64,000 bases of DNA from Pseudescherichia sp031979925 (GTDB lineage Bacteria; Pseudomonadota; Gammaproteobacteria; Enterobacterales; Enterobacteriaceae), in assembly GCF_031979925.1 (NCBI RefSeq), contig NZ_DALZFB010000011.1, forward strand, positions 74,079 to 138,078, read 5' to 3'. A model generated the notes under the pieces. It saw only the letters and a program-made list of their open reading frames with translations, searched no databases and was not told the DNA's origin. Below, piece by piece: positions 18,889 to 28,666 of the stretch; position 1 is the stretch's first letter; each line of letters opens with the position of its first letter. Position numbers and translations under genes: made by a program.

Positions 18889-19602
18889 TTAGTTATCCCA
18901 CGCGTGCGGGGCAAACAGATAGCCCTTGTTACGCACGGTCTTGATCCGGTAAGGCTCGGTGGCGCTATCCAGCAGCTTCTTGCGCAGGCGCGATATTGCC
19001 ACGTCAACGCTGCGATCCAGTCCGTCGTAGCTTACCCCGCGCAGGTTTTTCAACAGCGCATCGCGGTCCATGATCTGCCCGGCGTGGGTAGCCAGCTCCC
19101 AGAGCAGGTCAAAATCGGCGGTGGAGAGGGCCACCGGATTGTTGGCTAACAGCACCTGGCGGTTGACGGGATCGATAGACAACGTGCCAAAGCGCAGCGC
19201 GTTGTGTGGAGTCAGCGATGCGGCAGCGGGGCGCGTGGCCCCGGAACTCTGGCGCAGATGGAGGCGCAGGCGAGCCAGCAGCACGGCAGGTGGGGTAGTT
19301 TTCAGAATGTAGTCGCTGGCTCCCATCTCAAGAGAGAGAATGTGATTCATATCGCTATCAAGGGAGGTGAGGAGCACAATAGGACCTTGCCACTGACCGT
19401 GTAGATCGCGACAGAGCGTCATACCATCCTTGCCGGGAAGCATAATATCGAGCAGCACAAGCTCAGGCTTTTCACGCAGGATAGTCTCTTCGGCGCGATC
19501 GCCCCGCGTCTCCAGAACTACCTCAATATCGTGCTTGCCAAGGTAGGCAGCAATCAGCGTACCCACTTCCGGGTCGTCTTCTACAAAAACGATCTTATTC
19601 AT
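18889..19602 (-). CDS. rstA: Response regulator RstA (OmpR family)
   Basis: This 237-residue response regulator has a receiver domain (phosphoacceptor Asp in LVLLDIMLPG, about residue 52; conserved Lys in YILKTTPP) and a C-terminal winged helix (DRSVDVAISRLRKKL, IKTVRNKGYLF). In E. coli rstA is activated by PhoP-PhoQ, and RstA controls asr and narG. Both the start and the acidic patch VEDD match. It is the first gene of the rstAB operon, divergent from ydgC; a PhoP-like box lies in the 126-base gap. Confidence 0.95.
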   Translation of the reverse strand: MNKIVFVEDDPEVGTLIAAYLGKHDIEVVLETRGDRAEETILREKPELVLLDIMLPGKDGMTLCRDLHGQWQGPIVLLTSLDSDMNHILSLEMGASDYILKTTPPAVLLARLRLHLRQSSGATRPAAASLTPHNALRFGTLSIDPVNRQVLLANNPVALSTADFDLLWELATHAGQIMDRDALLKNLRGVSYDGLDRSVDVAISRLRKKLLDSATEPYRIKTVRNKGYLFAPHAWDN

Positions 19603-19657
19603 AGGTCATCATAAGGGGCAAAAACGCCAACATACACCGCCTTGCCGGACGCTTCCA

Positions 19658-19673
19658 TTAATCTTTCATAAAC
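19658..19673 (-). promoter_or_regulatory. PhoP-box-like sequence upstream of rstA
   Basis: On the minus strand the sequence is GTTTATGAAAGATTAA, close to the PhoP pattern of two (G/T)GTTTA hexamers five bases apart, with a weak second half. It lies about 56 bases upstream of the rstA start. PhoP activation of rstA is known in E. coli. Confidence 0.45.
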
Positions 19674-19728
19674 GGCGGTGCTTCCGTTATGCTGGTTGCT
19701 TTATTTTGTAAAGAGTCAGGGAAAAATC

Positions 19729-20064
19729 ATGGGGTTGGTGGTTAAAGCGGCGATTGGCGCGCTGGTAGTCTTACTGATTGGCGTGTTAGCGAAAACAAAA
19801 AATTACTATATTGCCGGGCTAATCCCGCTGTTTCCTACCTTTGCGCTGATAGCGCACTATATCGTCGCTTCCGAGCGCGGTATCGAGGCGCTGCGCACCA
19901 CCATCGTGTTTGGCATGTGGGCTATTATTCCCTACTTTTTATACCTGCTGTCGCTCTGGTACTTCACTGCCTCAATGCGGCTGCCGCTGGCGCTGGGGGG
20001 GGCGGTACTCTGCTGGAGCCTCAGCGCCTGGCTGCTTATCTACTGCTGGAGCCGCTTCCACTAG
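19729..20064 (+). CDS. ydgC: Inner-membrane protein YdgC (GlpM family)
   Basis: This 111-residue protein has four predicted membrane helices. The stretch AKTKNYYIAGLIPLFPTFAL and HYIVASERGIEALR are as in E. coli YdgC. Its family includes Pseudomonas GlpM, linked to alginate production, but the function is unclear. I chose ATG 19729 after TCAGGGAAAAATC; an upstream in-frame start would add 17 residues without similarity. The stop overlaps the convergent folM stop by four bases. Confidence 0.92.
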   Translation: MGLVVKAAIGALVVLLIGVLAKTKNYYIAGLIPLFPTFALIAHYIVASERGIEALRTTIVFGMWAIIPYFLYLLSLWYFTASMRLPLALGGAVLCWSLSAWLLIYCWSRFH

Positions 20065-20783
20065 CGCAGCGGACGACCGCCGTCGAGCGCAAAGCTGCGG
20101 CCGGTCACGAACCGGCTGGTAAGGAGGTAGTCGATCAGATCGATTACCTCTTTCTCGCCGGGGGCAATTTTCATCAGCGACTTATTCAGGGCCTTCTGCC
20201 GATATTCAGCGTCATCCCCTTCATTGAACAGAATCAGCGACGGGGCGATCGAGTTTACTTTTACCTCTGGAGCCAGCTTGCGGGCAAACGAGCGGGTCAT
20301 ATTATCCAGCGCCGCCTTGCTGGCTGCATAGGCGATATGCTTATCGCTGCCGCGTTCAACGACGTAGTCGGTAAAGTGGATAATGTCTCCGCCAGAGTGA
20401 CCGTGGCCGCGCAGCAGGCTTTCCAGGGCATGATTCAGCAGATAAGGAGCATGGACGTGGATCTGCATCATCGAGCAGAGCACCTCGGTGATCGGCGTGC
20501 CTGGCTTCTCCGGCACCCAGGCACCGGCATTGTGGATAATTCCCCGCAGCCCGCGGGTGAGAGATTTCACCTGATCGGCAAAGGCGAGGATACCCTCATC
20601 GTGACAGAAATCCGCCTGGATGCAGACTGCGCCTGCCTCCTGTAAAACGTCAATCGCCGGGTAGGGCGTGCGGTAGCTAACAATAACCGGCTGCTGCTGG
20701 TTGAGAAAATGGTGGGCAATGGCTAGGCCAATACGGCGGCCGCCGCCGGTGATCAGAATCGGGCAGGGGTCGTTTTTTCCCAT
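20061..20783 (-). CDS. folM: Dihydromonapterin reductase FolM (SDR)
   Basis: This 240-residue short-chain dehydrogenase reduces dihydromonapterin to tetrahydromonapterin and has weak dihydrofolate reductase activity. The NADPH-binding motif is TGGGRRIGLAIAHHF and the catalytic Tyr-x3-Lys is YAASKAAL. The arginines in the glycine motif favour NADPH. The length equals that of E. coli FolM. Confidence 0.93.
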   Translation of the reverse strand: MGKNDPCPILITGGGRRIGLAIAHHFLNQQQPVIVSYRTPYPAIDVLQEAGAVCIQADFCHDEGILAFADQVKSLTRGLRGIIHNAGAWVPEKPGTPITEVLCSMMQIHVHAPYLLNHALESLLRGHGHSGGDIIHFTDYVVERGSDKHIAYAASKAALDNMTRSFARKLAPEVKVNSIAPSLILFNEGDDAEYRQKALNKSLMKIAPGEKEVIDLIDYLLTSRFVTGRSFALDGGRPLR

Positions 20784-20816
20784 CGTAATCTCCTTGGTTT
20801 ACAGCGTAGGGCAGCG

Positions 20817-22202
20817 TTACTGCCCCATCAATATCCAGGTCGCCGGAAGAGCAGCAATGAGCAGCAGACCCATTAGCACCTTTTCGTGACGTTGTAACAA
20901 ATCGCGCTGCTGATGGGTGCGGCGTGCATAGAGAAAGACCAGCAGGCCTGGTGCATAGAGCACTACCGAAAGCAGCAGATGCATTGGCCCGGAGGCATAA
21001 AGTAACCAGAGGCCATAGATGCAGGCACCAATACCCGTTGCCTGATGCAGCGGACGCTGGGCCACTTTTAACAGATAGGCACCCACCAGAAAGTAAGGTA
21101 CCAGAATCATCTCGGATGCGATGGTTAAAAGCGTATTGTAATCTGAACCTGTGAGCCAGATCAAAATCAGGCAGATCTGCACGCTAGCGTTAGTAAGCCA
21201 AAGCGACGCCGACGGGGCGTTGTTCTCATTCTGACGGGCAAAAATACGCGGGAAGGCTTTGTATTTGGCCGCCAGCAGAGGCACCTCTGCCGCCATAATA
21301 GTCCAGCTCAGGTAAGCGCCGCAAACAGAGACGATCAGCCCGGCAGCAATGATCACCTCACCCCAGGAGCCCATCATATCTACCATCAACCCGGCCATAG
21401 AGGGGTTGCGCATCTCCGCCAGCTGCGGACGCGGGACTACACCCAGCGACAGCAGGGTGACCAGCAGATAGACCGTCAGAGCGGCGATTACCGCCATCAG
21501 CGTAGCCCGGCCTACGTCCTGCTTGTTGCGCGCCCGTGCGGATACGACCACCGCACCCTCGACGCCAATGAAGACCCACAGGGTGATGAGCATGGTGTTT
21601 TTTACCTGCTCCCAGACCGGTACGCCAAGCTCTACTCCGGTAAAATCAAGGCTAAACCTGTCGGCGTTAAAGGCTAGCCCGGCCAGCACAACAAACAGAC
21701 CCAGCGGCACCAGCTTGGCCATCGTCGCCGCCAGGTTGATGCTCGCCGCAGTTTGCACCCCGCGCAGCACCAGCCAGTGAACGATCCACAGCAGGCATGA
21801 CGCGCCAACGATAGATTGCCAGGTATTGCCGTCGCCAAACAGGCGCAGCGCTGGCGTATCGGTGAAGAAGCTCAGCGCCGAGAAGACGATAACCAGATAG
21901 GAGACGTTGGCGATCACTGCGCAGAGCCAGTAGCCCCAGGCGGAGCAGAAACCAATCAGCTCGCCGAAACCTTCCCGGGCATAGGTAAATATTCCGCCGT
22001 CGAGATCGGGGCGCAGACGGGTCAGCAGCAGCATAGCGAAGGCCAGCAGCAGAATGCCTACCCCGGTAATGGCCCAGCCGATCATTAACGCGGCAGGGCT
22101 GGCGACGGCCGCCATATTCTGCGGCAGGCTGAATACGCCTGCACCCAGCATTGAACTTAAAACAAGCGCAGTCAGCGCGCTCAGGCCAAGTTTCTTTTCC
22201 AT
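20817..22202 (-). CDS. ydgI: APC-family amino acid antiporter YdgI (ArcD-like)
   Basis: This 461-residue protein has about 12 membrane helices and belongs to the basic amino acid/polyamine antiporter family; E. coli YdgI is annotated as a putative arginine/ornithine antiporter. The family motif SSMLGAGVFSLPQNMA lies in the first helix. Two ATGs are close; the second (22200-22202, MEKKLG) has AGGA six bases before it, whereas AGG touches the first. It follows folM in map order but is transcribed before it, 33 bases apart, so the two may be co-transcribed. Confidence 0.92.
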   Translation of the reverse strand: MEKKLGLSALTALVLSSMLGAGVFSLPQNMAAVASPAALMIGWAITGVGILLLAFAMLLLTRLRPDLDGGIFTYAREGFGELIGFCSAWGYWLCAVIANVSYLVIVFSALSFFTDTPALRLFGDGNTWQSIVGASCLLWIVHWLVLRGVQTAASINLAATMAKLVPLGLFVVLAGLAFNADRFSLDFTGVELGVPVWEQVKNTMLITLWVFIGVEGAVVVSARARNKQDVGRATLMAVIAALTVYLLVTLLSLGVVPRPQLAEMRNPSMAGLMVDMMGSWGEVIIAAGLIVSVCGAYLSWTIMAAEVPLLAAKYKAFPRIFARQNENNAPSASLWLTNASVQICLILIWLTGSDYNTLLTIASEMILVPYFLVGAYLLKVAQRPLHQATGIGACIYGLWLLYASGPMHLLLSVVLYAPGLLVFLYARRTHQQRDLLQRHEKVLMGLLLIAALPATWILMGQ

Positions 22203-22345
22203 TGGCATCCTGTTAAAAAAACAACAAATCCAGAATAATTATTTCGCCGGAGCGCATAAATAGCGTGGATCATACTAAGGCGCGGGATTTTACGTAGTGG
22301 AAGATGTGCATGCAATGATGTATGGCAGAAATTTGCAGAAATGCG

Positions 22346-22374
22346 AGAAAAAGGCGGCTTCAGCCGCCTTTTGG
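22346..22374 (-). terminator. ydgH terminator
   Basis: AAAAGGCGGCTGAAGCCGCCTTTTTC on the minus strand: GGCGGC stem, short loop, T-run, ten bases after the ydgH stop. Confidence 0.9.
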
Positions 22375-22378
22375 AGAA

Positions 22379-23323
22379 TTATCTGTAGAGGTCAGCGCTA
22401 ATGGTGAGGTTGTTGCCGCGTTCCTGCCACTGACGCGTAATATGATAATATTTCGCGCCTTTTTTAGCGGCCCGTTTTGCCACCTGGTAAGAGACTTCGG
22501 TCCCATTGCCGTAGTTGCCAGTGAACTTAATGCTATCGAATGGCACCATCTGCGCAGCGGTAATTTTATTCACCTCTTCAACTTTAGTACCGTCCGGCAA
22601 GGTGACGGTGTAACGTCCACCCTTCGAGGTTTGTGTTTCGAAGAAGCGGCCCACTTCCGCACTCGGTGCGGCGCTGGTGGCAATGCCAGGGATCTCAACT
22701 TTCTTCGCCTCTTCACCGCCTTTCGCCAGCGCGGCGCGGCCTGATTCAGAATCAGCGGGGATCGCATCCGGGCTCTGCAGCACGCGCTTCTTCGCATCGG
22801 CTTTATAGATATAGGCGGTAATACGTTGGTTACCACCGTCGTTAGCATCAACCTGGCGCACGATATAGAACGACGCAGCACCTTTCGCTTTCGCTGCTTT
22901 AGTGATAGCGGCGTTGACGTCAGGCTGGCTGCGGTAGAAGCCCTGTACGGTCACGGTATCAAACGGCTCCAGCTGAACGGCCTGCTCTTTTGGCAGCTCG
23001 GTCACGCCGTTGATCACTCGGTTTTGCGGTACGTCTGCTTTAGCCGCATCATTTTTATAGAGATCGGCCGTTACACGCCAGTTACCGCTGTTGCCTACAT
23101 CGGAGGTATCAACCACGAAGAAAGCGTCTGCGCCCTCTTTATCGGCGCGGTTGGAGACGGCGGCGACAGCGTCACCAATGGCGGTAAAGCGGCCGGTTAC
23201 GACGACGCGGTCGTAGGGTTTTACCGCTTCCGCTTGCTCCGGCGTCAACTCGGTTGCGGCATGAGCCGACAGGGCCGTTGCCGACAGGAGTGCGGATGCC
23301 AGGAGGGTGTTCTTAAGCTTCAT
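22379..23323 (-). CDS. ydgH: Periplasmic YdgH, triple DUF1471 protein
   Basis: This 314-residue secreted protein has a signal peptide (KKLKNTLLASALLSATALSAHA-type, cleaved near residue 22) and three DUF1471 (BhsA/McbA-like) domains, visible as repeated patterns of the form PYD-VVVTG-F, PFDTVTVQGFY and PFDSIKFTGNY, each ending in a YYHITR/YIVRQ-like strand. DUF1471 proteins are linked to stress responses and surface properties; YdgH itself has been linked to envelope traits in Salmonella and Serratia. The length equals that of E. coli YdgH. It is divergent from pntA. Confidence 0.93.
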   Translation of the reverse strand: MKLKNTLLASALLSATALSAHAATELTPEQAEAVKPYDRVVVTGRFTAIGDAVAAVSNRADKEGADAFFVVDTSDVGNSGNWRVTADLYKNDAAKADVPQNRVINGVTELPKEQAVQLEPFDTVTVQGFYRSQPDVNAAITKAAKAKGAASFYIVRQVDANDGGNQRITAYIYKADAKKRVLQSPDAIPADSESGRAALAKGGEEAKKVEIPGIATSAAPSAEVGRFFETQTSKGGRYTVTLPDGTKVEEVNKITAAQMVPFDSIKFTGNYGNGTEVSYQVAKRAAKKGAKYYHITRQWQERGNNLTISADLYR

Positions 23324-23814
23324 AAAAATAGTCCTTCGCCTTGCGCAAACCAGATACTGGTATTAGAGATGTCTTGAAAACGTGGGTGATTATTGCATTT
23401 TAATCTTGTGACTGTCTGCGAGATTTTTCACCGCCTGCACCCGCGAGGCGATGGGCAGGCATAACAAAACGCGATATGTTGAAAAAACAGGCTCTTGACC
23501 AGAAAAAGCGATTAAGCATATGACTTTTTTAAGTTAATACCTTGTTAAAATACGGATCTGGCCCGGCGATAAATCATGTTTTGCCGCCTCGTATAAGCGG
23601 AATATGGGGCCGTTGCTATTATTTAAAGTTAAATTGGGCTGTTTATACCCGTGCTGGCTCAATTTTCCCTAATAAAACCTTAATTTCTGAATTGTTGCGG
23701 TAGATCACAAGCGTTATTTTCAGTAGGTTATAGAAAGTTTGTTACGGTTTTATTTTTTGATACCTGTGAAAAAAACTGACAAACCATCATTCAAAACCGA
23801 TGGAAGGGAAAACT
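23324..23814. promoter_or_regulatory. ydgH-pntA intergenic region
   Basis: These 491 bases hold no convincing gene. They must contain the divergent promoters of ydgH and pntAB. At 23533-23548 GTTAATACCTTGTTAA gives two GTTAA repeats 11 bases apart, the spacing of ArcA sites. The region from 23580 to 23760 is AT-rich with several possible -10 boxes that I cannot rank. Confidence 0.5.
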
Positions 23815-25344
23815 ATGCGTATTGGTATACCAAAAGAGCGGTTGGCCAATGAGACCCGCGTGGCAGCGACACCGAAAACGGTCGAGCAGCTGCTGAAGCT
23901 GGGTTTCACCGTCGCGGTCGAAAGCGACGCGGGCAAGTTAGCAAGCTTCGATGACCATGCCTTTACCGAGGCGGGTGCCGAGGTTGTCGATGGTAGTGCT
24001 ATCTGGCAATCAGACATCATTCTTAAGGTGAACGCGCCTGGCGACGACGAGATTGAACGCCTTAATCCGGGCACTACGCTGGTCAGCTTTATCTGGCCCG
24101 CACAGAACCCGCAGCTGCTTGAGAAGCTCGCTGCACGTAACGTAACGGTAATGGCAATGGACTCCGTGCCGCGTATCTCCCGCGCCCAGTCCCTTGATGC
24201 TCTCAGCTCGATGGCGAACATTGCTGGCTACCGTGCCATTGTAGAGGCTGCTCACGAGTTTGGTCGCTTCTTTACCGGGCAGATCACCGCCGCCGGGAAA
24301 GTGCCACCGGCAAAAGTGATGGTCATTGGTGCTGGTGTTGCCGGTCTTGCCGCAATTGGCGCAGCCAACAGCCTCGGCGCTATTGTGCGCGCCTTTGATA
24401 CCCGTCCGGAAGTGAAAGAGCAGGTTCAGAGCATGGGCGCTGAGTTCCTCGAGCTGGATTTCAAAGAAGAAGCGGGCAGCGGCGACGGCTACGCCAAGGT
24501 GATGTCCGAAGCGTTTATCAAAGCCGAGATGGCGCTCTTCGCCGCTCAGGCAAAAGAGGTGGACATCATTGTGACCACCGCGCTAATCCCTGGCAAACCG
24601 GCACCGACGCTGATCACCCGTGAGATGGTGGACTCCATGAAGCCTGGCAGCGTGATTGTCGATCTGGCAGCGCAAAACGGCGGCAACTGCGAATACACCG
24701 TGCCTAACGAGATCTTCACCACCGCCAACGGTGTTAAGGTGATTGGTTACACCGACCTGCCGGGTCGCCTGCCGACCCAGTCCTCCCAGCTCTACGGCAC
24801 TAACCTGGTTAACCTACTGAAGCTGTTGTGCAAAGAGAAAGATGGCAACGTCACCGTTGATTTTGACGACGTGGTGGTGCGCGGCGTCACGGTGATCCGC
24901 GACGGCGAAACCACCTGGCCTGCGCCGCCTATTCAGGTCTCTGCCCAGCCGCAGGCGGCCAAAAAAGCTGCCCCAGCGCCTGAGGCACCTAAGGCTCCCG
25001 CTTCGCCGTGGCGTAAATATGCCCTGATGGCGCTGGTGATTATCCTCTTCGGGTGGCTGGCGGATGTCGCACCGAAAGAGTTCCTTGGTCACTTTACCGT
25101 CTTCGCACTGGCCTGTGTGGTGGGTTACTACGTGGTGTGGAACGTCTCCCATGCGCTGCATACGCCGCTAATGTCGGTCACTAATGCCATCTCGGGCATT
25201 ATCGTTGTCGGTGCACTGTTGCAAATCGGTCACGGCGGCTGGATAAGCTTCCTGAGCTTTATTGCCGTTCTGATTGCCAGTATCAATATTTTCGGTGGTT
25301 TCACCGTCACTCAGCGCATGCTGAAAATGTTCCGGAAGAACTAA
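23815..25344 (+). CDS. pntA: NAD(P) transhydrogenase subunit alpha PntA
   Basis: This 509-residue subunit of the proton-translocating transhydrogenase passes hydride between NADH and NADP+ using the proton gradient. Domain dI (residues 1-380) has the NAD motif VMVIGAGVAGLAAIGAA and the mobile loop region; after a Pro/Ala linker (about 385-405) come four membrane helices of dII. The start at 23815 follows GGAAGGGAAAACT; an in-frame codon five residues upstream is less likely. pntB follows after ten bases. Confidence 0.96.
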   Translation: MRIGIPKERLANETRVAATPKTVEQLLKLGFTVAVESDAGKLASFDDHAFTEAGAEVVDGSAIWQSDIILKVNAPGDDEIERLNPGTTLVSFIWPAQNPQLLEKLAARNVTVMAMDSVPRISRAQSLDALSSMANIAGYRAIVEAAHEFGRFFTGQITAAGKVPPAKVMVIGAGVAGLAAIGAANSLGAIVRAFDTRPEVKEQVQSMGAEFLELDFKEEAGSGDGYAKVMSEAFIKAEMALFAAQAKEVDIIVTTALIPGKPAPTLITREMVDSMKPGSVIVDLAAQNGGNCEYTVPNEIFTTANGVKVIGYTDLPGRLPTQSSQLYGTNLVNLLKLLCKEKDGNVTVDFDDVVVRGVTVIRDGETTWPAPPIQVSAQPQAAKKAAPAPEAPKAPASPWRKYALMALVIILFGWLADVAPKEFLGHFTVFALACVVGYYVVWNVSHALHTPLMSVTNAISGIIVVGALLQIGHGGWISFLSFIAVLIASINIFGGFTVTQRMLKMFRKN

Positions 25345-25354
25345 GGGGTAGCAC

Positions 25355-26743
25355 ATGTCTGGAGGATTAGTTACAGCTGCATACATTGTTGCCGCGATCC
25401 TGTTTATTTTCAGCCTGGCCGGGCTGTCAAAGCATGAGACCTCTCAGCAGGGTAACCGCTTTGGCATGGCCGGGATGGCGATTGCGCTGATCGCCACCAT
25501 CTTTGGGCCGGATACCGGCAACGTTGCCTGGATCATCGTCGCGATGATTATCGGTGGCGCGATTGGTATCCATCTGGCGAAAAAAGTTGAGATGACCGAG
25601 ATGCCGGAGCTGGTGGCGATCCTGCACAGCTTCGTGGGTCTGGCAGCGGTGCTGGTAGGCTTTAACAGCTACCTGTATCACGAGCCGGGACTCGAGCCGA
25701 TTCTGGTCAATATTCACCTGACTGAGGTGTTCCTGGGTATCTTTATCGGTGCGGTGACTTTCACCGGCTCCATCGTGGCGTTCGGCAAGCTGCGCGGTAA
25801 GATCTCCTCTAAACCGCTGATGCTACCGAACCGTCACAAGATGAACCTTGCGGCGCTGGTGGTCTCATTCCTGCTGCTGCTGGTGTTTGTTCGTACCGAA
25901 AGCGTAGGGCTGCAGGTGCTGGCGCTGCTGGTGATGACCATTATTGCGCTGGCCTTTGGCTGGCACCTGGTGGCGTCGATCGGCGGGGCAGATATGCCGG
26001 TTGTGGTGTCGATGCTCAACTCCTACTCTGGCTGGGCAGCGGCGGCGGCGGGCTTTATGCTCAGCAACGACCTGCTGATCGTGACCGGTGCGCTGGTAGG
26101 CTCGTCCGGTGCGATCCTCTCCTACATCATGTGTAAGGCGATGAACCGTTCGTTTGTTAGCGTGATCGCCGGTGGCTTTGGCACCGACGGCTCCTCAACC
26201 GGTGAAGACGACGAGGTGGGTGAGCATCGTGAAATCAGCGCGGAAGATACCGCAGATCTGCTGAAGAATTCACACTCGGTCATCATTACCCCAGGTTACG
26301 GCATGGCGGTGGCGCAGGCGCAGTATCCGGTTGCCGAGATCACTGAGAAGCTGCGCGCTCGCGGCATCAAGGTGCGCTTCGGTATTCACCCGGTTGCTGG
26401 ACGTCTGCCGGGCCATATGAACGTGCTGCTGGCAGAGGCGAAGGTGCCGTACGACATCGTACTGGAGATGGATGAGATCAACGATGATTTCGCCGATACC
26501 GATACGGTGCTGGTCATTGGCGCGAACGATACCGTCAACCCGGCGGCGCTGGACGATCCGCGTAGCCCGATTGCCGGGATGCCGGTTCTGGAAGTGTGGA
26601 AGGCGCAGAACGTGATTGTGTTTAAGCGCTCAATGAACACCGGCTACGCTGGCGTGCAGAACCCGCTGTTCTTTAAAGAGAACACCCAGATGCTGTTTGG
26701 CGATGCCAAGCAGAGCGTGGATGCGATCCTCAAAGCGTTGTAA
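25355..26743 (+). CDS. pntB: NAD(P) transhydrogenase subunit beta PntB
   Basis: This 462-residue partner of PntA has nine membrane helices (dII) and a C-terminal NADP-binding domain dIII with the motif ITPGYGMAVAQAQYPV near residue 315 and FGIHPVAGRLPGHMNVLLAE. The two subunits form the dimer of heterodimers in the inner membrane and make NADPH. The length is the same as in E. coli. It ends at a bidirectional terminator shared with uspE. Confidence 0.96.
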   Translation: MSGGLVTAAYIVAAILFIFSLAGLSKHETSQQGNRFGMAGMAIALIATIFGPDTGNVAWIIVAMIIGGAIGIHLAKKVEMTEMPELVAILHSFVGLAAVLVGFNSYLYHEPGLEPILVNIHLTEVFLGIFIGAVTFTGSIVAFGKLRGKISSKPLMLPNRHKMNLAALVVSFLLLLVFVRTESVGLQVLALLVMTIIALAFGWHLVASIGGADMPVVVSMLNSYSGWAAAAAGFMLSNDLLIVTGALVGSSGAILSYIMCKAMNRSFVSVIAGGFGTDGSSTGEDDEVGEHREISAEDTADLLKNSHSVIITPGYGMAVAQAQYPVAEITEKLRARGIKVRFGIHPVAGRLPGHMNVLLAEAKVPYDIVLEMDEINDDFADTDTVLVIGANDTVNPAALDDPRSPIAGMPVLEVWKAQNVIVFKRSMNTGYAGVQNPLFFKENTQMLFGDAKQSVDAILKAL

Positions 26744-26761
26744 AAGACGCATTAAACAAAA

Positions 26762-26787
26762 AAACCGCCTTTACGGCGGTTTTTTTA
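26762..26787. terminator. Bidirectional terminator between pntB and uspE
   Basis: AAAACCGCCTTTACGGCGGT followed by seven Ts; on the opposite strand the stem is followed by a T-run as well. It serves both converging genes. Confidence 0.92.
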
Positions 26788-26800
26788 TAGCATCAACGAC

Positions 26801-27751
26801 TCAATCGTCTTCGTCGTCATCAATCTCAACCGGCGACCGGTAATCATCGGGTTTGATCACCAACAGGTCGCAGCGCAGATGGTCGATAACCTGCTCGGCG
26901 GTATTACCTAAAAACGCGGCGGAGAGGCCGGTACGCCCGACCGTTCCCAGCACGACCACACCTGCCTGCAGATGCTCTGTCAGGTCAGGGATCACCTCTT
27001 CGGGCAGCCCTTTTTCAACGTGGGTCAGCTTCTCTGAAATACCAAACTTCTGCCGCAGGGCTTTCATCGCCAGCAGGTGTTGACCACGGATAGCATCGTT
27101 GTAGACGGTAGGATCAAACTCCGGAAGCTCGATAGCAATGTTAATCGGGGTGACAGGGTAAGCACCGATCAGATGGACTTCCGTGTGATTTACCTGTTCG
27201 GCCAGCTGGATAGTTTCACGCACCAGCTTCTCGTTCAGCGCATTATGGTACGGCTCTTCGCTGGCCAGATTGACCGCGACCAGCGCCTTGCCACCTTCAG
27301 GCCACGGCTGGTCTTTTACCATCCAGACCGGGCAGGGGCACTTACGCAGCAGGTGCCAGTCTGTAGGGGTAAAGATCACCGATTCCAGCTTGTCGTGCTG
27401 GTGGGTCATCTTCAATACCAGATCGTGTTGCCCGGTTAAGACTTCCTGAATAATGGCTTCGAAGGGGCGGTTGTGCCAGATCACCTTGATATCAATTGGC
27501 ACTCCGGCATCAAGGTAGAATTTTGCCTGCTCGCGGATCCAGGCGGTCCGCTGGCTAATGACGCCCTGACGCATGGCGGTCCGCTCGTCGGGCGACAGAA
27601 GGGTGGTCATTTCGTATGAGAAGTCATAGATCGGCAGAAAGGCTTTAATGCGGCCGCCTATCTTCTGATGCAAATATACAGCGCGCCGCAGCGCTGGCTG
27701 GTCATCCTGATTGGGATCGATGGCAACCAGCATATTTTGATACATGGCCAT
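26801..27751 (-). CDS. uspE: Universal stress protein UspE
   Basis: This 316-residue tandem-type universal stress protein has two Usp domains, residues 3-155 and 157-305. The second carries a recognisable nucleotide-type motif (GTVGRTGLSAAFLGNTAEQV). The acidic tail (EIDDDEDD) is as in E. coli. UspE is linked to UV resistance, motility and cell aggregation. The start at 27749-27751 (MAMYQNML) is the E. coli one; 32 further codons upstream are open but unlike the family. It is transcribed after fnr. Confidence 0.95.
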   Translation of the reverse strand: MAMYQNMLVAIDPNQDDQPALRRAVYLHQKIGGRIKAFLPIYDFSYEMTTLLSPDERTAMRQGVISQRTAWIREQAKFYLDAGVPIDIKVIWHNRPFEAIIQEVLTGQHDLVLKMTHQHDKLESVIFTPTDWHLLRKCPCPVWMVKDQPWPEGGKALVAVNLASEEPYHNALNEKLVRETIQLAEQVNHTEVHLIGAYPVTPINIAIELPEFDPTVYNDAIRGQHLLAMKALRQKFGISEKLTHVEKGLPEEVIPDLTEHLQAGVVVLGTVGRTGLSAAFLGNTAEQVIDHLRCDLLVIKPDDYRSPVEIDDDEDD

Positions 27752-27894
27752 ACAGGGTCTCCTTACATCTGTCACCGCAGTCTGTAAGTAAAAGAGTAAC
27801 CTATATGAGCTAAATGAAACAGAGTAGAACCTTTGCCAGATCAACAAATCGGACTATTTTGCTGTCTGGCAAGGGCTGAATAGTGACGTTAACG

Positions 27895-28647
27895 TCAGGC
27901 GACGTTACGTGCGTGACCGGCAAGCTCGGCAAGAATATCGCCGTTCTCGATGGTGATGTACTTACCTTTTACTGCCAGCATGCCGCTTTTCTGGAAGCGT
28001 CCCAGCAGGCGGCTAATGGTCTCTACCGTCAGGCCCAGGTAGTTACCGATATCGCCACGGGTCATGGTCAGACGGAACTCACGGGGTGAGAAACCGCGCT
28101 GGGCAAAACGGCGGGAGAGGTTATAGATAAAGGCCGCCAGGCGCTCTTCTGCATTTTTCTTGGATAGCAGCAGGATCATATCCTGATCGCCTTTGATTTC
28201 GCCGCTCATCAGACGCATCATCTGCTGGCGCAGGTTAGGCATCTTACCGGAGAGATCGTCCAGCGTCTCAAACGGAATTTCGCAGACCATTGAGGTCTCA
28301 AGCGCCTGAGCAAAGCTTGGATGATGACCGGTACCGATAGCGTCGAAGCCCACCAGGTCACCCGCCAGATGGAAACCGGTGATCTGCTCATCGCCCTGTT
28401 CAGTAATGGTGTAGCTCTTAATAGTACCGGAGCGGATCGCATAGAGCGATTTCAGTTCGTCACCCGCTTTAAACAGCGTTTGTCCTTTCTGAATCGGTTT
28501 TTTGCGCTCGATGATGTTATCAAGCTGGTCCAGCTCATGTTCATTGAGAGTAAACGGGATACAAAGCTGGCTGATGCTGCAATCCTGGCAATGGATAGCA
28601 CAACCGCCAGATTGAATGCGTCGTATAATTCGCTTTTCCGGGATCAT
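27895..28647 (-). CDS. fnr: Anaerobic transcription regulator FNR
   Basis: This 250-residue CRP-family regulator carries an oxygen-labile [4Fe-4S] cluster and switches metabolism between aerobic and anaerobic modes. Cluster cysteines C20, C23 and C29 are in HCQDCSISQLC, with the fourth in SMVCEIPFE near residue 122. The DNA-recognition helix is GLTVETISRLLGRF. I chose the ATG at 28645-28647; the frame is open upstream but similarity to FNR starts here. An FNR-like site lies 20 bases upstream. Confidence 0.97.
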   Translation of the reverse strand: MIPEKRIIRRIQSGGCAIHCQDCSISQLCIPFTLNEHELDQLDNIIERKKPIQKGQTLFKAGDELKSLYAIRSGTIKSYTITEQGDEQITGFHLAGDLVGFDAIGTGHHPSFAQALETSMVCEIPFETLDDLSGKMPNLRQQMMRLMSGEIKGDQDMILLLSKKNAEERLAAFIYNLSRRFAQRGFSPREFRLTMTRGDIGNYLGLTVETISRLLGRFQKSGMLAVKGKYITIENGDILAELAGHARNVA

Positions 28648-28666
28648 AAGTCTGCTCAGGCCGTAA

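Noticed and set aside
19917..20645. 242-codon frame over ydgC and folM
   Set aside because: It is a shadow of folM on the opposite strand; the real genes match known families.
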